Numbered from the stretch's first letter, positions 20,206 through 32,399 are shown. The stretch is 64,000 nucleotides of DNA from Ectobius pallidus (GCA_964059195.1 CAXKWD010000002.1:154149042-154213041), one strand, 5' to 3'. The notes: generated from the letters alone by a model not told the origin. Numbers and translations: made by a program.

Positions 20206-21080
20206 CCTTAGTAAACTTCTGGACGGCCGTTTCGCAGGTGGTGTTCCTGCATCATCAGCAGAGTGCCAACTGAGGTCTCTGGAGCAGGTGTTTGTGAGGG
20301 TGTCTGTTATGGTGGGGGTGTAGTGGAGGTGGGGGTAGGTGATGGGGGTTTGGTTTGACTGCCTGTGTGTATTAATGTGTCAAATAGTGTGTGTGATCTG
20401 AAATTGAGTTGGTTATTTAAAACTGATGTTGGGTGTGATTTTGTGTGTTTGTAGATTTCAAATTGTTCCAATGTGTTTAATTTCTTGCTTTTGTGTGTGA
20501 AGTGTAGTATTTCCATGTCTGTGTTTATGTTTTCGTAATTGTGGTCTGTTGTGATGATGTGTTCTGCAAAATTTGATTTGTTTTGTGCTTGGTGGATGGC
20601 TTTGATGTGCTCTTTGTATCTGGTTCGAAATGATCTGCCTGTTTGGCCTATGTAGAAACTGGGGCAGTCTTGACATTTGAGTTTGTATATACCAGTTGAG
20701 TTAAATTTGTCTGTGTGTGTGTGTTTGTTTGTGAGGTGTTTTTTCAGGGTGTTGTTTGTTCTGTATGCAATTTTGTATTTCAGTTTTTTGAAAGAGGCAG
20801 TGACTTTGTACATTTTATTGTTTTGGTATGTCAGTGTGATGAATTTATCTTTTTGTGTTTGTTGGGGGTTTCGTGTGTGTCTTTTTCATTCTGCTTTTTT
20901 GACCATTGAATTTATCATTTCAGGGTTGTAACCATTTTGTTGCGCTAGATATTTGATTGTGTCCAGTTCTTGGTAGTGGTCAGTTTTTTCCATTGGTACA
21001 CTTATTAATCTGTGGATCATGGAGTGGAAAGCTGCATGTTTGTGTTGTATAGGGTGGTTTGATGTGTTATGTATGAGAGG
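20206..21080 (-). mobile_element. Penelope-like element, 5'-truncated (GIY-YIG part)
   Basis: The minus strand from 21080 reads a linker containing HKHAAFHSMIHRLISVPM, then TYQNNKMYKV, and from 20813 an open frame with GIYKLKCQDCPSFYIGQTGR, TRYKEHIKAIHQ and LNTLEQFEIYKHTKS. This is the connector and GIY-YIG endonuclease domain; the catalytic RT palm is absent. The conserved 3' tail (GATGATGCAGGAACACC) follows near 20240-20256. It lies between the LINE ORF1 and the palindrome. Confidence 0.85.
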
Positions 21081-21506
21081 ATAAAGAAGTAATGGTTCCG
21101 TTTCAGTAAGCCATCAGTAATTGTAATTGTAATTGTAATTGTAATTTATTCTTGTAAGTTACCTCCTTGGCGTTACAAGAAGTTTATCACCAAGTGAGGT
21201 ATTCTATACAGACAAGTATCCTACATAAAATTGCAAGCTTGGTGGTTAAATATGTTTATTAGCTCTGTAATGTAACACTGTTCTAAACAGAAATAATGAC
21301 TTTGCTTCTCCTCGCTACTACTCAGCTGTTCTCTCTTAATATTGCATGTGTACTTAAATTTAATCTGTAATTGTTACTCTACAAATTGGTAGATTAGAAT
21401 GTTGTATTAATTAATTAATTGAAGTTATTGTTCTCTCCTCCTTCACATCTTTTTCCCATGATTTTTAAGGAATTATTTAAAGAAGACTATTTGTTGGAAT
21501 TAAAAT

Positions 21507-21566
<60 letters not shown>

Positions 21567-22032
21567 AAGATGATGATGATGAAACAAATAAATGCTTCTC
21601 ATAATTTACTGAGCTCGAAGATGGCTTTGCAACCTTGCGAATCCGGGAAATTTAATTATTGTTGTGTTAAGGCTATCTTAGCAGGGGTCTCACCAGCGAG
21701 CGCACCTCGTCGATCCATGATTTATTTTCCTTAATTGAACACCGTTACATACCTTGCACCCTCCTACCCTTATATTGACCTGTAATGCAATATATATTCA
21801 TTCTTGTGTCAGGTCAATATAAGGGTAGGAGGGTGCAAGGTATGTAACGGTGTTCAATTAAGGAAAATAAATCATGGATCGACGAGGTGCGCTCGCTGGT
21901 GAGACCCCTGCTAAGATAGCCTTAACACAACAATAATTAAATTTCCCGGATTCGCAAGGTTGCAAAGCCATCTTCGAGCTCAGTAAATTATGAGAAGCAT
22001 TTATTTGTTTCTTCTTCTTCTTCTTCTTCTTC

Positions 22033-22067
<35 letters not shown>

Positions 22068-22494
22068 ATTTTAATTCCAACAAATAGTCTTCTTTAAATA
22101 ATTCCTTAAAAATCATGGGAAAAAGATGTGAAGGAGGAGAGAACAATAACTTCAATTAATTAATTAATACAACACTCTAATCTACCAATTTGTAGAGTAA
22201 CAATTACAGATTAAATTTAAGTACACATGCAATATTAAGAGAGAACAGCTGAGTAGTAGCGAGGAGAAGCAAAGTCATCATTTCTGTTTAGAACAGTGTT
22301 ACATTACAGAGCTAATAAACATATTTAACCACCAAGCTTGCAATTTTATGTAGGATACTTGTCTGTATAGAATACCTCACTTGGTGATAAACTTCTTGTA
22401 ACGCCAAGGAGGTAACTTACTTGATACAAGAATAAATTACAATTACAATTACAATTACTGATGGCTTACTGAAACGGAACCATTACTTCTTTAT
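21081..22494. repeat. 1.4-kb near-perfect palindrome
   Basis: The left arm is 21081-21782 (702 bp), the loop 21783-21809 (27 bp) and the right arm 21810-22494 (685 bp). The arms match almost everywhere. The differences I see are lengths of the (TAATTG)n, (TTA)n and (GAA)n runs, a (GAT)n present only on the left, a 7-bp indel near 21152/22421, and a few substitutions. The right arm is the LINE 3' UTR plus 38 bp of flanking SINE. Because the flank is copied too, the arm arose by inverted duplication after insertion. Confidence 0.93.
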
Positions 22495-22606
22495 CAGTAC
22501 CTCCTGAGTTTGAATCGAGAGGCTGTGTGCATCCCGTTCCAGACCTCCCTACCTCAAAAAAATCCAAGGAGGTACCAGGGATCTGCAGATCTGTAGCCAG
22601 CGTCAT

Positions 22607-23513
22607 CATCTATCTTACAGTCATGCTGTCTTTATGTATGTGTCCATCCGTTCATCTATACATCAGATTTTATGCCCCTTTTTCATTAATTTTGAAATCT
22701 TACCCTCTACTTCAAAATATGATTCATTCCCCTCAGGCAGAGGTCTACTTGTTTTCCTATCTCCTCTGGTTGTGGAAAGACATTTCTTGGATATTCCAAA
22801 TGCATCGCAAAATGCCTTACTACATACCCTAATGTGCTGTCCACGGGAATTATTTACACTATATGTAAATGAAACTTGTCTTCTACTTGAAGCTGCATTT
22901 GCCCTTTCCTTTATGTTAATGTCAATACATTCTTGCCCAAACAAAAAAGCATTTTGTGCATTATAATCACCAATCTTATAAAATTCACTGAAATAGTCTT
23001 CTTTCTCAGTGTCCTACAACAAGTGGTAATTACACTACTTCACATTAGCAGCCATAGCTCTCTCACTGCAGTTACACCCGACATATTGCTGCTTTCCACA
23101 ATCACATTATTTGTTTTGTTCCTTATGTATAAACTAAACTAAACTAAACTAAACTAAACTCCGTGGCACTACATCTCTGTAGTCAGCGACGCTAACCACA
23201 AGACCACAAGGTGGTCTCTTATTTAGACTGTCTGACAAAAGTTGTTACTTAAGAAAATGAACTGTAGAATTAATTTTAACATAACACCTCCCATTGTGGT
23301 ACAAGCCGCTGTCAAAGTAACAGTGCACTGCATTGCCCACATGGCATGTTATTACTATAAATTAGAAATGCAGATTTGTTCACTGCACGTTATCATATTT
23401 ATAATTAATTTATAATGTGCTTAGCACCCCATCACAATGACTTTAAAATTTAGTACATAAAAGAAACAAAGGATATACGTTTCATCGTGTTTTTTATTAC
23501 ATCATGTAATCAT
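22607..23513. other. unassigned intron sequence
   Basis: No convincing gene is present. The only structure is the SINE fragment at 23131-23215. Confidence 0.4.
23131..23215 (-). mobile_element. SINE family 1, internally deleted copy
   Basis: Five AAACT units at 23131-23160, then CCGTGGCACTACATCT joined directly to the tRNA-like head (CTGTAGTCAGCGACGCTAAC and on to 23215). The central body is missing relative to the copy at 10738-11045. Confidence 0.85.
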
Positions 23514-25210
23514 AAGAGATACGTATATTCTATAATGTACTCTTAATATTTACAACATACATAGAGTTGCATGTACAAAATGTTAAACACTTGAAGATTT
23601 CATAAATTGTGGCCAAAAGTCTTGGTAGTGGGTGAACAGAACAGTAGGTTCTGCTCGACAATAAATTCGAGGATCTTCTCTAACTGGCGAACTAAGGAAC
23701 ACCGAAAACCATCAACCCTGTTCCTCTAATATTATCACTTTCCACTATCTGGCATTGTACTGATGTGGTGAACAGGTATATTTCTTCTGTTTATCCACTT
23801 AAACTGAGTACTGCACAGTGCTTGTCTCTGCCAGGTGACATTCTTTTGCGGTAGATGTCTAGACCCTCCTGACTTGATCCAATTTGTTTCATCAGATACA
23901 TATATTCTATATATGTACATTATTTACAGTATACATTAGTTGCATGTACACAATTTTAAACACTTGAAAATTTCATAAATTATCCCCAAAAGTCTTGGTA
24001 GTGGGTGAACAGATCAGTAGGTTCTACTCGACAATAAGTTCAAGGCCCCAGGATCTTCTCCAACTGGCGAACTAAGGAACACCGAACACCATCGACCCTG
24101 TTCCTCTAATGTTATGACTTTCCACTATCTGGCATTGTACTGACGTGGTGAACAGATATATTTCTTCTGTTTATCCACTTAAACTGAGTACTGCACAGTG
24201 CTTGTCTCTGCTGGGTGGCATTCCTTTGCAGTGGATGTCTAGATGACCCTCCAGACTTCATCCAGTTTTTTTCATCAGATACATATATATATTCTATGTA
24301 TGTACATTATTTACAGTATACATTAGTTGCATGTACACAATTTTAAACACTTCAAGATTTTATAGACTGCACCCAAAACATTTTGGTAGCGGGTGTACAG
24401 ACCTGTATGTTCTCACTAACTCATGCCATGGCTCTACAGCCCTTGAAGGACCTTGGCATCCTTCATGACTTCCGCTTTCTCTGCTATGTCCCGCTTTTTC
24501 CTCCGCCAGCCTCAGACTCTCAGCTTATGTAGTCTTCCTCCACATCATCTAAGCATTTGTTCCTTCATCTACCTCTATTTCTCCATCCTTCAGGTTTACC
24601 GAAGTTTGCCTTCAACATAGGATTGCCATCCAGGCATCATACTCTACTTCTCTTATTTCCAAATCTATTGAGTCTTAGCATTTTCAGAGTCGCAATCCAT
24701 AAATCATTTATCCTTTTCATTGCCTGGGTCTGTCCAATAAATCCATCCGGCTTCTGTCGTTAGGTCTTCTCAACGACTGTGTTTTATGGGATGGATTGTT
24801 TGCTCTATGCCCAACCCCCAACCTGGAGGACCAGGATATACTATTTAGTCTGGGTCATCACCTTTGACCTCTCCGACAAGGGAGGCCCTACCAGTAGCTA
24901 AGCTACTGCCGGCATAGCTCTCAGGATCTTTTGATCACGCAAGCCCCACCACCACGGCTAGGTAGGGATATCATTGGTGGGGAAGGTTTTATTCAATGGA
25001 AATTTGAGGCACCAGGATCTTCTCCAATTGGGAAACTAAGGTAACAGGAGATTGTTGACCCTGTTCCTCTAGTATTATGCCTTCCGACTATATTATTATT
25101 GTACTGATATGGTGAACAGGTACGTTTGTTCTGTTTGTCCACTTAGGCTGAGTATGGCGGCATTCCTTTGAATTGAATGTCTACATGACCCTCCAGAGCG
25201 GAGGCTGAAA
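23514..25210. repeat. ~380-bp tandem repeat, three units, third split by a LINE
   Basis: Units start near 23514, 23893 and 24277 and share CATTAGTTGCATGTAC, GTCTTGGTAGTGGGTGAACAG, CTTCTCYAACTGGCGAACTAAG and GTGCTTGTCTCTGC. The third unit runs to about 24414, is interrupted by the LINE remnant, and resumes at about 24991-25210 with CCAGGATCTTCTCCAATTGG. The third is the most diverged. No coding capacity is seen. Confidence 0.85.
24415..24990 (-). mobile_element. LINE 3' end remnant
   Basis: Minus-strand translation near 24580-24430 gives LDDVEEDYIS, GWRRKKRD and KDAKVLQGL followed by a stop, the usual C-terminus of an insect LINE reverse transcriptase. The right half (24780-24990) is a non-coding repeat with CCCAACCCCCAACCTGGAGG. 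It interrupts the third unit of the surrounding tandem repeat, so it is younger than that array. Confidence 0.6.
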
Positions 25211-26030
25211 AATACAGTATCTGGCCCATGCTAACAATAACATGATACATCAACAATGTAGGTCATCAAACGTTCTAAGGACATCAGTTAATAATCAAAT
25301 ATTAAAATTCATTATCATACCAAACCTTAGGATACACCTGTTCTCTACAGGCACTTATATAACTTCTCTCTTAAACACAGTAAAGGACAATTTGTAAACA
25401 AGGGCGCCACTTTCACATAATAACATACGGAATTGTTATAGTTACCAAATGCTTTGTACACACTGCTCCGGCTTGCTCCATGGAGATGGGGAGGTTCAGG
25501 GGGTAACACTTCTTATAGTCCAGTATAAGTACATCTTAAATGTGTTAAATGAAAAGTCTTTTATTCAGTGCAAGTCTCACACTAAACTCACTTAATAAAT
25601 CACATCCACCAAAATTGAAAATACATTTGTTCACATTCATGGTTTCTTAATGGGGTATCACTTTTAAACAACAGAAAGTTTTAACATCAGTCAGTCTTAA
25701 ATGTGAAAAACAAACTAACAGTAATCACCTTTTCATAGTGTTCTTGAATCGTTTAATCTCACAGGTTTTTATTGGCCTTTTTCATTTCTCTCAAACAAAA
25801 CTTCTTTTTACTTGAACTTCTGCAGACCTACCGTCCTTTGTAGATTTCTTAAGATTTCATAAAGAAGAATTTAGTTTCATACAGAACAATAGAGAAGATT
25901 CCAGAAAGAATGAAATTTGAAATTTAGGTTCAATTCTTGGCTACTAAATATATTTCAAAACTGTCAGTTAACATATAGCTACTTCCTCCTCGCTCTGCAT
26001 AGCTTCAGGTACCTTACTTCTCTTTAGATT
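25211..26030. other. unassigned intron sequence
   Basis: AT-rich, no coding frame or repeat noted. Confidence 0.4.
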
Positions 26031-26059
26031 CTGAATTAAATTCCTCTTTACTGATTATT

Positions 26060-26560
26060 GAATACTTTTCATCAGATTCACCCAGCTCTCTGAGTTAAAT
26101 TCCTCTTTACTGATTACTGAATACTTTTCTTTAGATTCATGATGTTTATAATGTTTACTTTTCTTTAGATTCACCCAGCACTCTGAGTTAAATTCCTTTT
26201 AATAGTTACTAATTACTTTTAGATTCACCCAGCACTCTGAGTTAAATCCTGTTAATAATTGCTCATTACTTTTCTTTAGATTCACCCAGCACTCTTGAGT
26301 TAAATTCCTCTTTACTGATTACTGAATACTTTTTGGTAGATTCACCCAGCACCCGTGAGTTTAATTCCTTTTAATAATTACTGATTACTTTTCTTTAGAT
26401 TCATCCAGCACTCTGGGTTAAATTCCTCTTGACTGATTACTGAATAGGCCTACTTTCCTTCAGATTCACCCAGCACTCTGAGTTAAATCCTTTTAATAAT
26501 TACTAATTACTTTTAGATTCATGCAGCACTCTGAGTTAAATCTTTTATTGATTACTTTAG
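26060..26560. repeat. minisatellite, ~58-bp period, about nine units
   Basis: The anchor phrase GATTCACCCAGCACTCTGAG recurs near 26074, 26167, 26222, 26279, 26339, 26398, 26462 and 26516, with one altered unit near 26134. Each is followed by a TTAAATTCCT and ATTACTGAATACTTTT-type segment. Two alternating unit subtypes (TTTACTGATTACTGAATAC and TTTTAATAATTACTAATTAC) are visible. Confidence 0.88.
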
Positions 26561-26884
26561 TTTCTTTCCTATTTCCTCTTTCTTTCTAACTTCCTTCTAG
26601 TAATTTTTCTTTCAGATTACTTCTCTTAAGTATTCTTACCACTTTCACTGATTCCCCTGAATGTGTTTTTCTCATTAACACACAACTTTCCCTTTAACTT
26701 CTAAACTTCCTATCCTGTCTTACCAACCCATGATAACCTATCTTTATCATACATTCTTTACCCTTATACCATAGGTTTCCTATTTGTTAGTTTTGGCAGA
26801 TCTGTTGGTAATTACTATCGTATCCAAATAAGCAACCTTTCAACAAATGAAAATATAGTACTTATCCGATTGTTGAGTCCCACA

Positions 26885-28660
26885 TGAATGAATGAATGAA
26901 TGAATGAATTTAGCCTCTATGTCCCATGAAGGCATAGGGCCTCCTACAAGAGGGGAAGCTCGGGTAGGTAAAGTCCACGTGGTGAGCTATTTCACACGAA
27001 CGGTGCTTTGTACAGTCACTTTGCAGTTCTTAAAGTTTGTTCCTTTAGTTTGGTATAAGGTTGTTCACTTGCTGCCTCCACTCTTTTCTGTTGCGAGCGA
27101 GGGTCGACCAGTTCACACCCAGTTTTTGTTGGAAGGTGTCTGCCCACCTTCTCCTCGGCCTGCCTGGTGTTCTCATGCCTGTGTAAGGGTCCCACATAGT
27201 GGTTTCCTGCGCCCATCTGCCTTGCTGCTGTCTTGCTATGTGACCTCCCCACTTCCACTTTGTCCTGAGGGCTTGTTGTGCGATGCTCTTTGAAGCTGTG
27301 ATTTTCTGCAATGCCTTGTTGGAGACTCTGTCTTTCAGTGTGATGCCAATTATCTTTCTCTCCATTTTTCGTTCGCATGTTTCGATACTTGTTTTTTGTC
27401 GCTCTCTGAGGGCCCAGGTGTGGCAGCCATATGTTAGAACTGGGAAGTTGCAAGAGTTGAGGACCTCTAGTCTGAGCTTCCAGCTTATGGAGTTGTTGAG
27501 TAGGATGTATTTCAATGACCAGAAGGCTTTCCAGGACTGTGTTATCCTCCTATGTATTTCTTTCTCCGTTCCTTGATTAAGTGAGACAGTTTGCCCTAGG
27601 TAGATGTACTCGTCCACACTTTCTATCTCTGTACCTTGGACTGTGATGGGTGTGGTAATTCTATTTGACATTATTTTTGTTTTGCTGTAGTTTATTGATA
27701 GCCTGATCGATTTGCTAAGATCGCTCAGTTCTGTGAGCATTTGTTGCAGTTCGTTGGATGACTTTGCGAATAATACAATGCCATCGACGAATCTCAGGTT
27801 GTTGAGCCTTCTGCCATTTATTTTAATGCCGTATTTGGTGTCCCAATTGAGTTTCTTGAAGACTTCCTCCAGTGCACTTGTGAACAGTTTCGGCGATATA
27901 GGATCGCCTTGTTTGACTCCCCTTTGTAGTCTAAAGATCTGCCCTTCCCTTTCTGTCTTCACCTTGGCTCTGCTCTGGCTGTACAGCTTGTGTAGAATTC
28001 TGATATATTTTGGCTCGATTCCTTGCTTTTCCAGTGCTTGCAGAACACTCATATGTTCGACCGAGTCAAATGCTTTGCTGAAATCGACAAATGCCATGTT
28101 TAGTGGAAGGTTGAATTCATTGGTTTTCTCTATAATCTGGTTTACAGCTTGGAGGTGGTCTGCTGTGCTGAATCCCGATCTAAAGCCTGCTTGTTCATTC
28201 GGTTGATTTTCAGCGAGGGTTTTTGTGAGTCTCCTTGTTATTATCTTGGAAAAGAGTTTATATATATTTGACATTAGACTTATTGGCCTGTAGTTGTTGA
28301 TGTCGTCTTTTGGGCCCTTTTTGTGCAGTAGGATCATTGTGCTTGTTGTCCATTGTTCGGGAATGATTTCATCTTGCAGAATTTTGTTGAACAGAATGGT
28401 GATTGGGCCTATTACGGGTTCTGACCCGTATTTCAGGTGTTCGTTCCATATTTCATCTTCTCCTGGGGTTTTTCCATTCTTTAGTTCTCCAATTGCATTT
28501 CTAACTTCGCTCTGAAGAATAAGCGGGGGCATGGCGACGGTTTCTTGGGTGTCTTCAGTTGTAGTGCTTAAGGGTGAGTTACTTGTGAATAGCTGTTTGT
28601 AGAAGTTTGTTGCCTCCAATCCATAAAGACGGCTTCCTCGTCTTCCATATAACTAAAGTC
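26885..28660 (-). mobile_element. 5'-truncated LINE (RTE-like) with (ATTC)n tail
   Basis: On the minus strand an RT frame (28619-27045) is followed by a 135-bp UTR and an ATTC/CATT microsatellite (26885-26909), the 3' end format of RTE-type LINEs. Coding similarity continues a little upstream of 28619 without a start codon, so the 5' end with the endonuclease is missing. No target duplication was recognised. Confidence 0.85.
27045..28619 (-). pseudogene. LINE reverse transcriptase, open frame with altered catalytic box
   Basis: The 524-codon frame is open from a TTG at 28619 (no ATG, because of 5' truncation) to the stop before 27045. It shows NGKTPGEDEI (about 48-57), NNYRPISLMSNIYKLFSKII, the palm motif A VDFSKAFDS (D179), RGVKQGDPISP at 233-243 and the C-terminal GRPRRRWADTFQQ. 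The catalytic box expected as [F/Y]ADD reads FVDG at 277-280, replacing the second aspartate with glycine. Such a change should abolish polymerase activity. The frame is otherwise free of stops, which is unusual for a dead LINE and suggests a fairly recent copy or one mobilised in trans. The endonuclease domain is absent. Confidence 0.88.
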
Positions 28661-30204
28661 ACGTTGCTGCATCCCATGGCCTTCTGTAGTGGTGGTCACT
28701 TGTTCACATTCCATTGCCTTCTTCCACCAGACTTCCGCTACTCTCCCATCCTCTTCATATCATCCAACATCATACCATTCAGCCTTGGGTCCAACCAACA
28801 ATCAGGTAGTCCTTTCTTGTAGCCATCCATCATCACCATCCGTGTGACAAATACGTCCCATCTCCATTATCTCCATGGCAAAATTTTTAGCTCCAAGTCA
28901 TAGACCACATTTCTGTATGCTTTACGTATTCCATTCTCAGTTGCTAGCATACATTTACTTGACCTTCCAGCTCCTCCTTACTATGCCACGTCATCATGTG
29001 TCCCTGACGGTGCTTTACTATTTATAGCTGTCCACTCAGCAAAGCTCTACCAAGGCAGAAAACTCACGGTTCCACTCTATGACACTACCTCCCTTTGCGG
29101 GGAGCCTGCAGCTCCACTGACCCCTTCACTTTCTTCTGCGCTGGCTGATTCACGACTCCTCCAACTATCAACTGTCAACTCCTCCTCCTCCCTATTAACT
29201 GACAACTCCCATCTCTATTATTAACTGACAACTTCCCTCTCTCTTCACTACCTCCCAACGGTCACCCAATTTTTTTTTAAATATCATCCTTCGCGCATAC
29301 TCATATGATGTCACTGCAAATCGGAAGTGAACACTTTCAGCAATATAGTCTAATGTTCCGCTGGCGTAACAAAACTGCAACATCACACCCTTTCTACTTG
29401 GAAAATTGGATAGTAATGCTATTTGCATGACTTGGGTGTAAACTTTATTCTTATATAGAGGTTGGACCAATTAAGGCTGCTGTAGGTAGTTTTTAAGTCA
29501 ATAATCTGTTCCCTGAAACAGATTTCCTCTTGTATAAGGGCAACCAACATTTCTAAAACCATGATAAATAATTCCAAAGAATCTAGTGACTGTTAACAAT
29601 CTTCTGAAATGTGTACCGTTCATTAATTATTAATTTCATGATAATCCGTTTTCTGTAAATGAGGTAAGTGTTGAAGGAACTGGGGAGAATGGTAAGTGAG
29701 CTTTTTCATGTGCTTCGAGCATAGAACTGAATAATCATTGGAACTTATAAAAAAAAAACTAATACTTGTCCTTTCCTCTTAAAATAATGTTTTATTACAT
29801 GTAAAAATCCTATATTTATTTAAATAATTTCTCTCCTTTGTCAAATAGAAATAAATGTCAGTCCAACAGTAATATAACCAAGAAAACAATTTTACAGGGT
29901 CTCATAAAAATGATAATACCTCTGAACTGTCTGAACAGTAGACTATGTAATATTGTAGTTAAGTTGACCAAGCACCATAGAACACCCCACTACCAACAAA
30001 ACTGTATTTTTCAAATTATATGAAAACCTACAAGTGTAGAACTTGAACGTGCTTTTCTCTAAACTGTTAAAAGGTGGGACCCCCTCAATTTTATTACACA
30101 CAATCATCCATACACTGAGTAAGCGTTTATTATATTAATAAAAGTTAAAATAAAATTATACATAAACATACTGTAACTTAACTAAATACAACTAAATACA
30201 ATTA
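28661..30204. other. unassigned intron sequence
   Basis: Pyrimidine-rich DNA with short AACTGACAACTCC-type repeats near 29160-29245, then AT-rich sequence. Weak minus-strand resemblance to LINE coding sequence near 28700-28860 could not be confirmed. No gene is supported. Confidence 0.4.
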
Positions 30205-31495
30205 TGAGGGGGAATCAGAAAGTCCCTTGCCCCTACTTTTTATTAGCCAAAATAAGTACATACAGATAATTACAGATATATGTACTATTCTATGGACCTT
30301 ACACTATTTTTCCACATTGTTTCCACACCGGACCAGACATTTGTCCCATCACAGCACTAAATTTGAGATGCCCCTGTCGTAGAATTTGTCTGGCTGACTG
30401 CAAAACCACTGCTGGACTCTGTCTTGGCTTCATCGTTGCACGTGAATCACTGTCCTGCCAGGATCTTTTTCAGCAGACCAAACATGTGGTAATCACTAGG
30501 GGCGAGGTCTGGACTGTATGGTGGGTGGTCCAAACTCTCCCAGTGAAATGACCGGAGTTTGTCGGCGGTTCTTATTGCCACATGTGACCTCGCATTGTCC
30601 ACATCGAAAAATCTCTCGGTGCTTTTGCCTGATGGCAGCCTGCAAACGTGAGAGTGTGGAACAATAACTATCAGCATTGATGGTTGCACGTTGTGGCATG
30701 AAATCCAGCAGGAGGGATCCACGGCGATCCCAGAAGACTGTAACATCACTTTCCCAACAGATGGCACTGAACAGAATTTTTTTTTCCACAGGCAAACCCA
30801 GATTTTTCCACACCATGCTCTGCTGCTTCAATTTTTGCATGAAATGCAGTATCCACATTTCATCGCCAGTAACAATAAGGTCCATGAAACTTTTACCCTC
30901 CTTGGCATACCGTTGAAGATGATTCAGTGAAGAATCATTCACTAGCCTTTCATCATGTCATCAAAATGCTTAGGCACCCACCGACTTGAAACCTTCCGGT
31001 ACCCTAAGGACCCGTGAATGATGTTGTAAGTACTCCCATAAGAAACGCCAAGCTCTCGGGAAATGTCCTTGAGGTACACATGCCAATCCGCTTTCACCAT
31101 TGCATCCATGCAGGATGAACACAGCCTCCCCGAATGCTCATTGTCATTCAAGTCCTCATGGCCTTTTGCGAACTCACAGCGCTACCACCTCACACTTCCC
31201 AAAGCGAGACACTTTTCCCCATACATGGGCTGCATTTCCCTGTGGATTTTGATGGGCTTTCGTCCTTACGCCATAGAAAATGAATCACATTTCGTTGCTC
31301 TTATGCCATGGACATCGGAAGCACAACCGCCATCTTCATTAACTGACAGCAGCTCTGTACCGCAGAGCTATCAGTAGATACAGCCGGGCTGGTCCAAGAA
31401 AGGTCCACTGCTAGGAATGGGTATGTTTATTTCACATTTAAAGCCATATTTTGGATAGTAAAAAATAGGGGCAAAGACTCTCTGATTTGCCCTCG
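30205..31495 (-). mobile_element. degenerate mariner (DD34D)
   Basis: Inverted ends of about 45 bp (GAGGGGGAATCAGAAAGTC on the left, GAGGGCAAATCAGAGAGTC inverted on the right) are each followed outward by TA. On the minus strand, fragments of a transposase occur in order: LGYRKVSSRWVPK near 31000, VTGDEMWILHF near 30880, a DVDNARSH box near 30597, and YSPDLAPSDYHMF near 30500. The last two aspartates keep the 34-residue spacing. At least two frameshifts inactivate it. It belongs to a different mariner lineage from the copy at 1920. Confidence 0.88.
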
Positions 31496-31649
31496 TATAT
31501 TGTATATTTTAACAGCTTGATACCATTGGATAACAGGACTCCAATTTTAAATTAAAAGTCATTTAAACAAAGATTTTAACATATATGTATGTAATACAGT
31601 TTTAACAGTACCGGTAGGCTTATTCAGCAACAGTTAGTTCACTGTTTTT

Positions 31650-32380
31650 AACATATATACAGTTTATTAAGTCCAGAATGGTATTTTATGAGATTGTGTG
31701 GGGGACAAGAAAAGTCTGTCTGTCTCTCCATCCGTGTGCCTGTATGACCATTAATATTATCATTTATAATATCCTTGGGAAGAAGCCTATTAGGATCTAA
31801 TCGGTTGACTGGTATCTGAGTAATGCCCAACTTAGTGCCTATTTTATGGTAATATATTAGAAAGGCACAATAACTCAAATACCATTTATTGGATTTTGGT
31901 ATACACATTTATAATATCCACACTGTTCATAAATGGCTTTGGAAGTTGCAATATGACAAATATAACAAATAACACTACCCACATATGCTTATCAAACTAG
32001 CCAGGTGTTTGTTTATTCGTTGGTCAAGTTGAAATGAGTACTCATGAATACTGTTATATACAGAAGGTATATTACTGTGAAATAATTAGGCCTACATACA
32101 TTAAGCAGAGTTCTTTGCATTTTGTGAAATGTTTTGTGAAATTTTAAGAATTTCTTATATCAATGTATACAATTATGAATTAAGGTTAAGTATCAAACTT
32201 TAGACCTTTGTTCTTCTGCAAGCCCTGATTAATGAATCGATCTGGAGCTTAACTCGGAGATACGTAGATTACAAAAATAACTTCTTTTCTGCATATCATA
32301 ATTGCAATTATCACTGATTAAACAAAAGCATTCTGGCAGTTTGTTATATCAGTTTACCTGATTTTATTAATGATGGTGCT
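31650..32380 (-). repeat. second copy of the dispersed element seen at 9795-11250
   Basis: In inverse orientation it shows the same order of landmarks: AATCAGGTAAACTGATRTAAC (about 32370), GTGTTATTTGT (about 31965), two copies of the 150-bp unit (31690-31910) and a GACAGACAGAC run (about 31720). The array is two units long here against five at the other locus. Confidence 0.75.
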
Positions 32381-32399
32381 GAACAGCGTTTATTACCAA

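Larger units (their letters stand above)
18720..22454 (+). mobile_element. LINE insertion with ORF1, later remodelled
   Basis: The 15-bp target duplication brackets the insertion. Its 5' end is followed by an ORF1 frame (18784-20052), and its 3' end is a UTR finishing in an (ACAATT)n tail at about 22432-22454, as expected for CR1/L2-like LINEs. ORF2 is missing. In its place are a minus-strand PLE fragment and an inverted copy of the LINE 3' UTR that forms the palindrome at 21081-22494. Confidence 0.72.
18471..22606 (-). mobile_element. SINE family 1 copy split by a 3.7-kb insertion
   Basis: The tail-side part (18471-18719) and the head-side part (22470-22606) align to consecutive segments of the complete SINE at 10738-11045. 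The left part also carries an unrelated ~130-bp insertion at about 18505-18637 ending in an (AAAT)n-type run. The right part stops within the tRNA-like head, near 22606. A 15-bp duplication, TTACTGATGGCTTAC, at 18705-18719 and 22455-22469 marks the LINE insertion that split it. Confidence 0.82.

Noticed and set aside
23514..24400. CRISPR-like array
   Set aside because: The repeats are ~380 bp, contiguous and diverged, without short repeats alternating with unique spacers; the DNA is eukaryotic.
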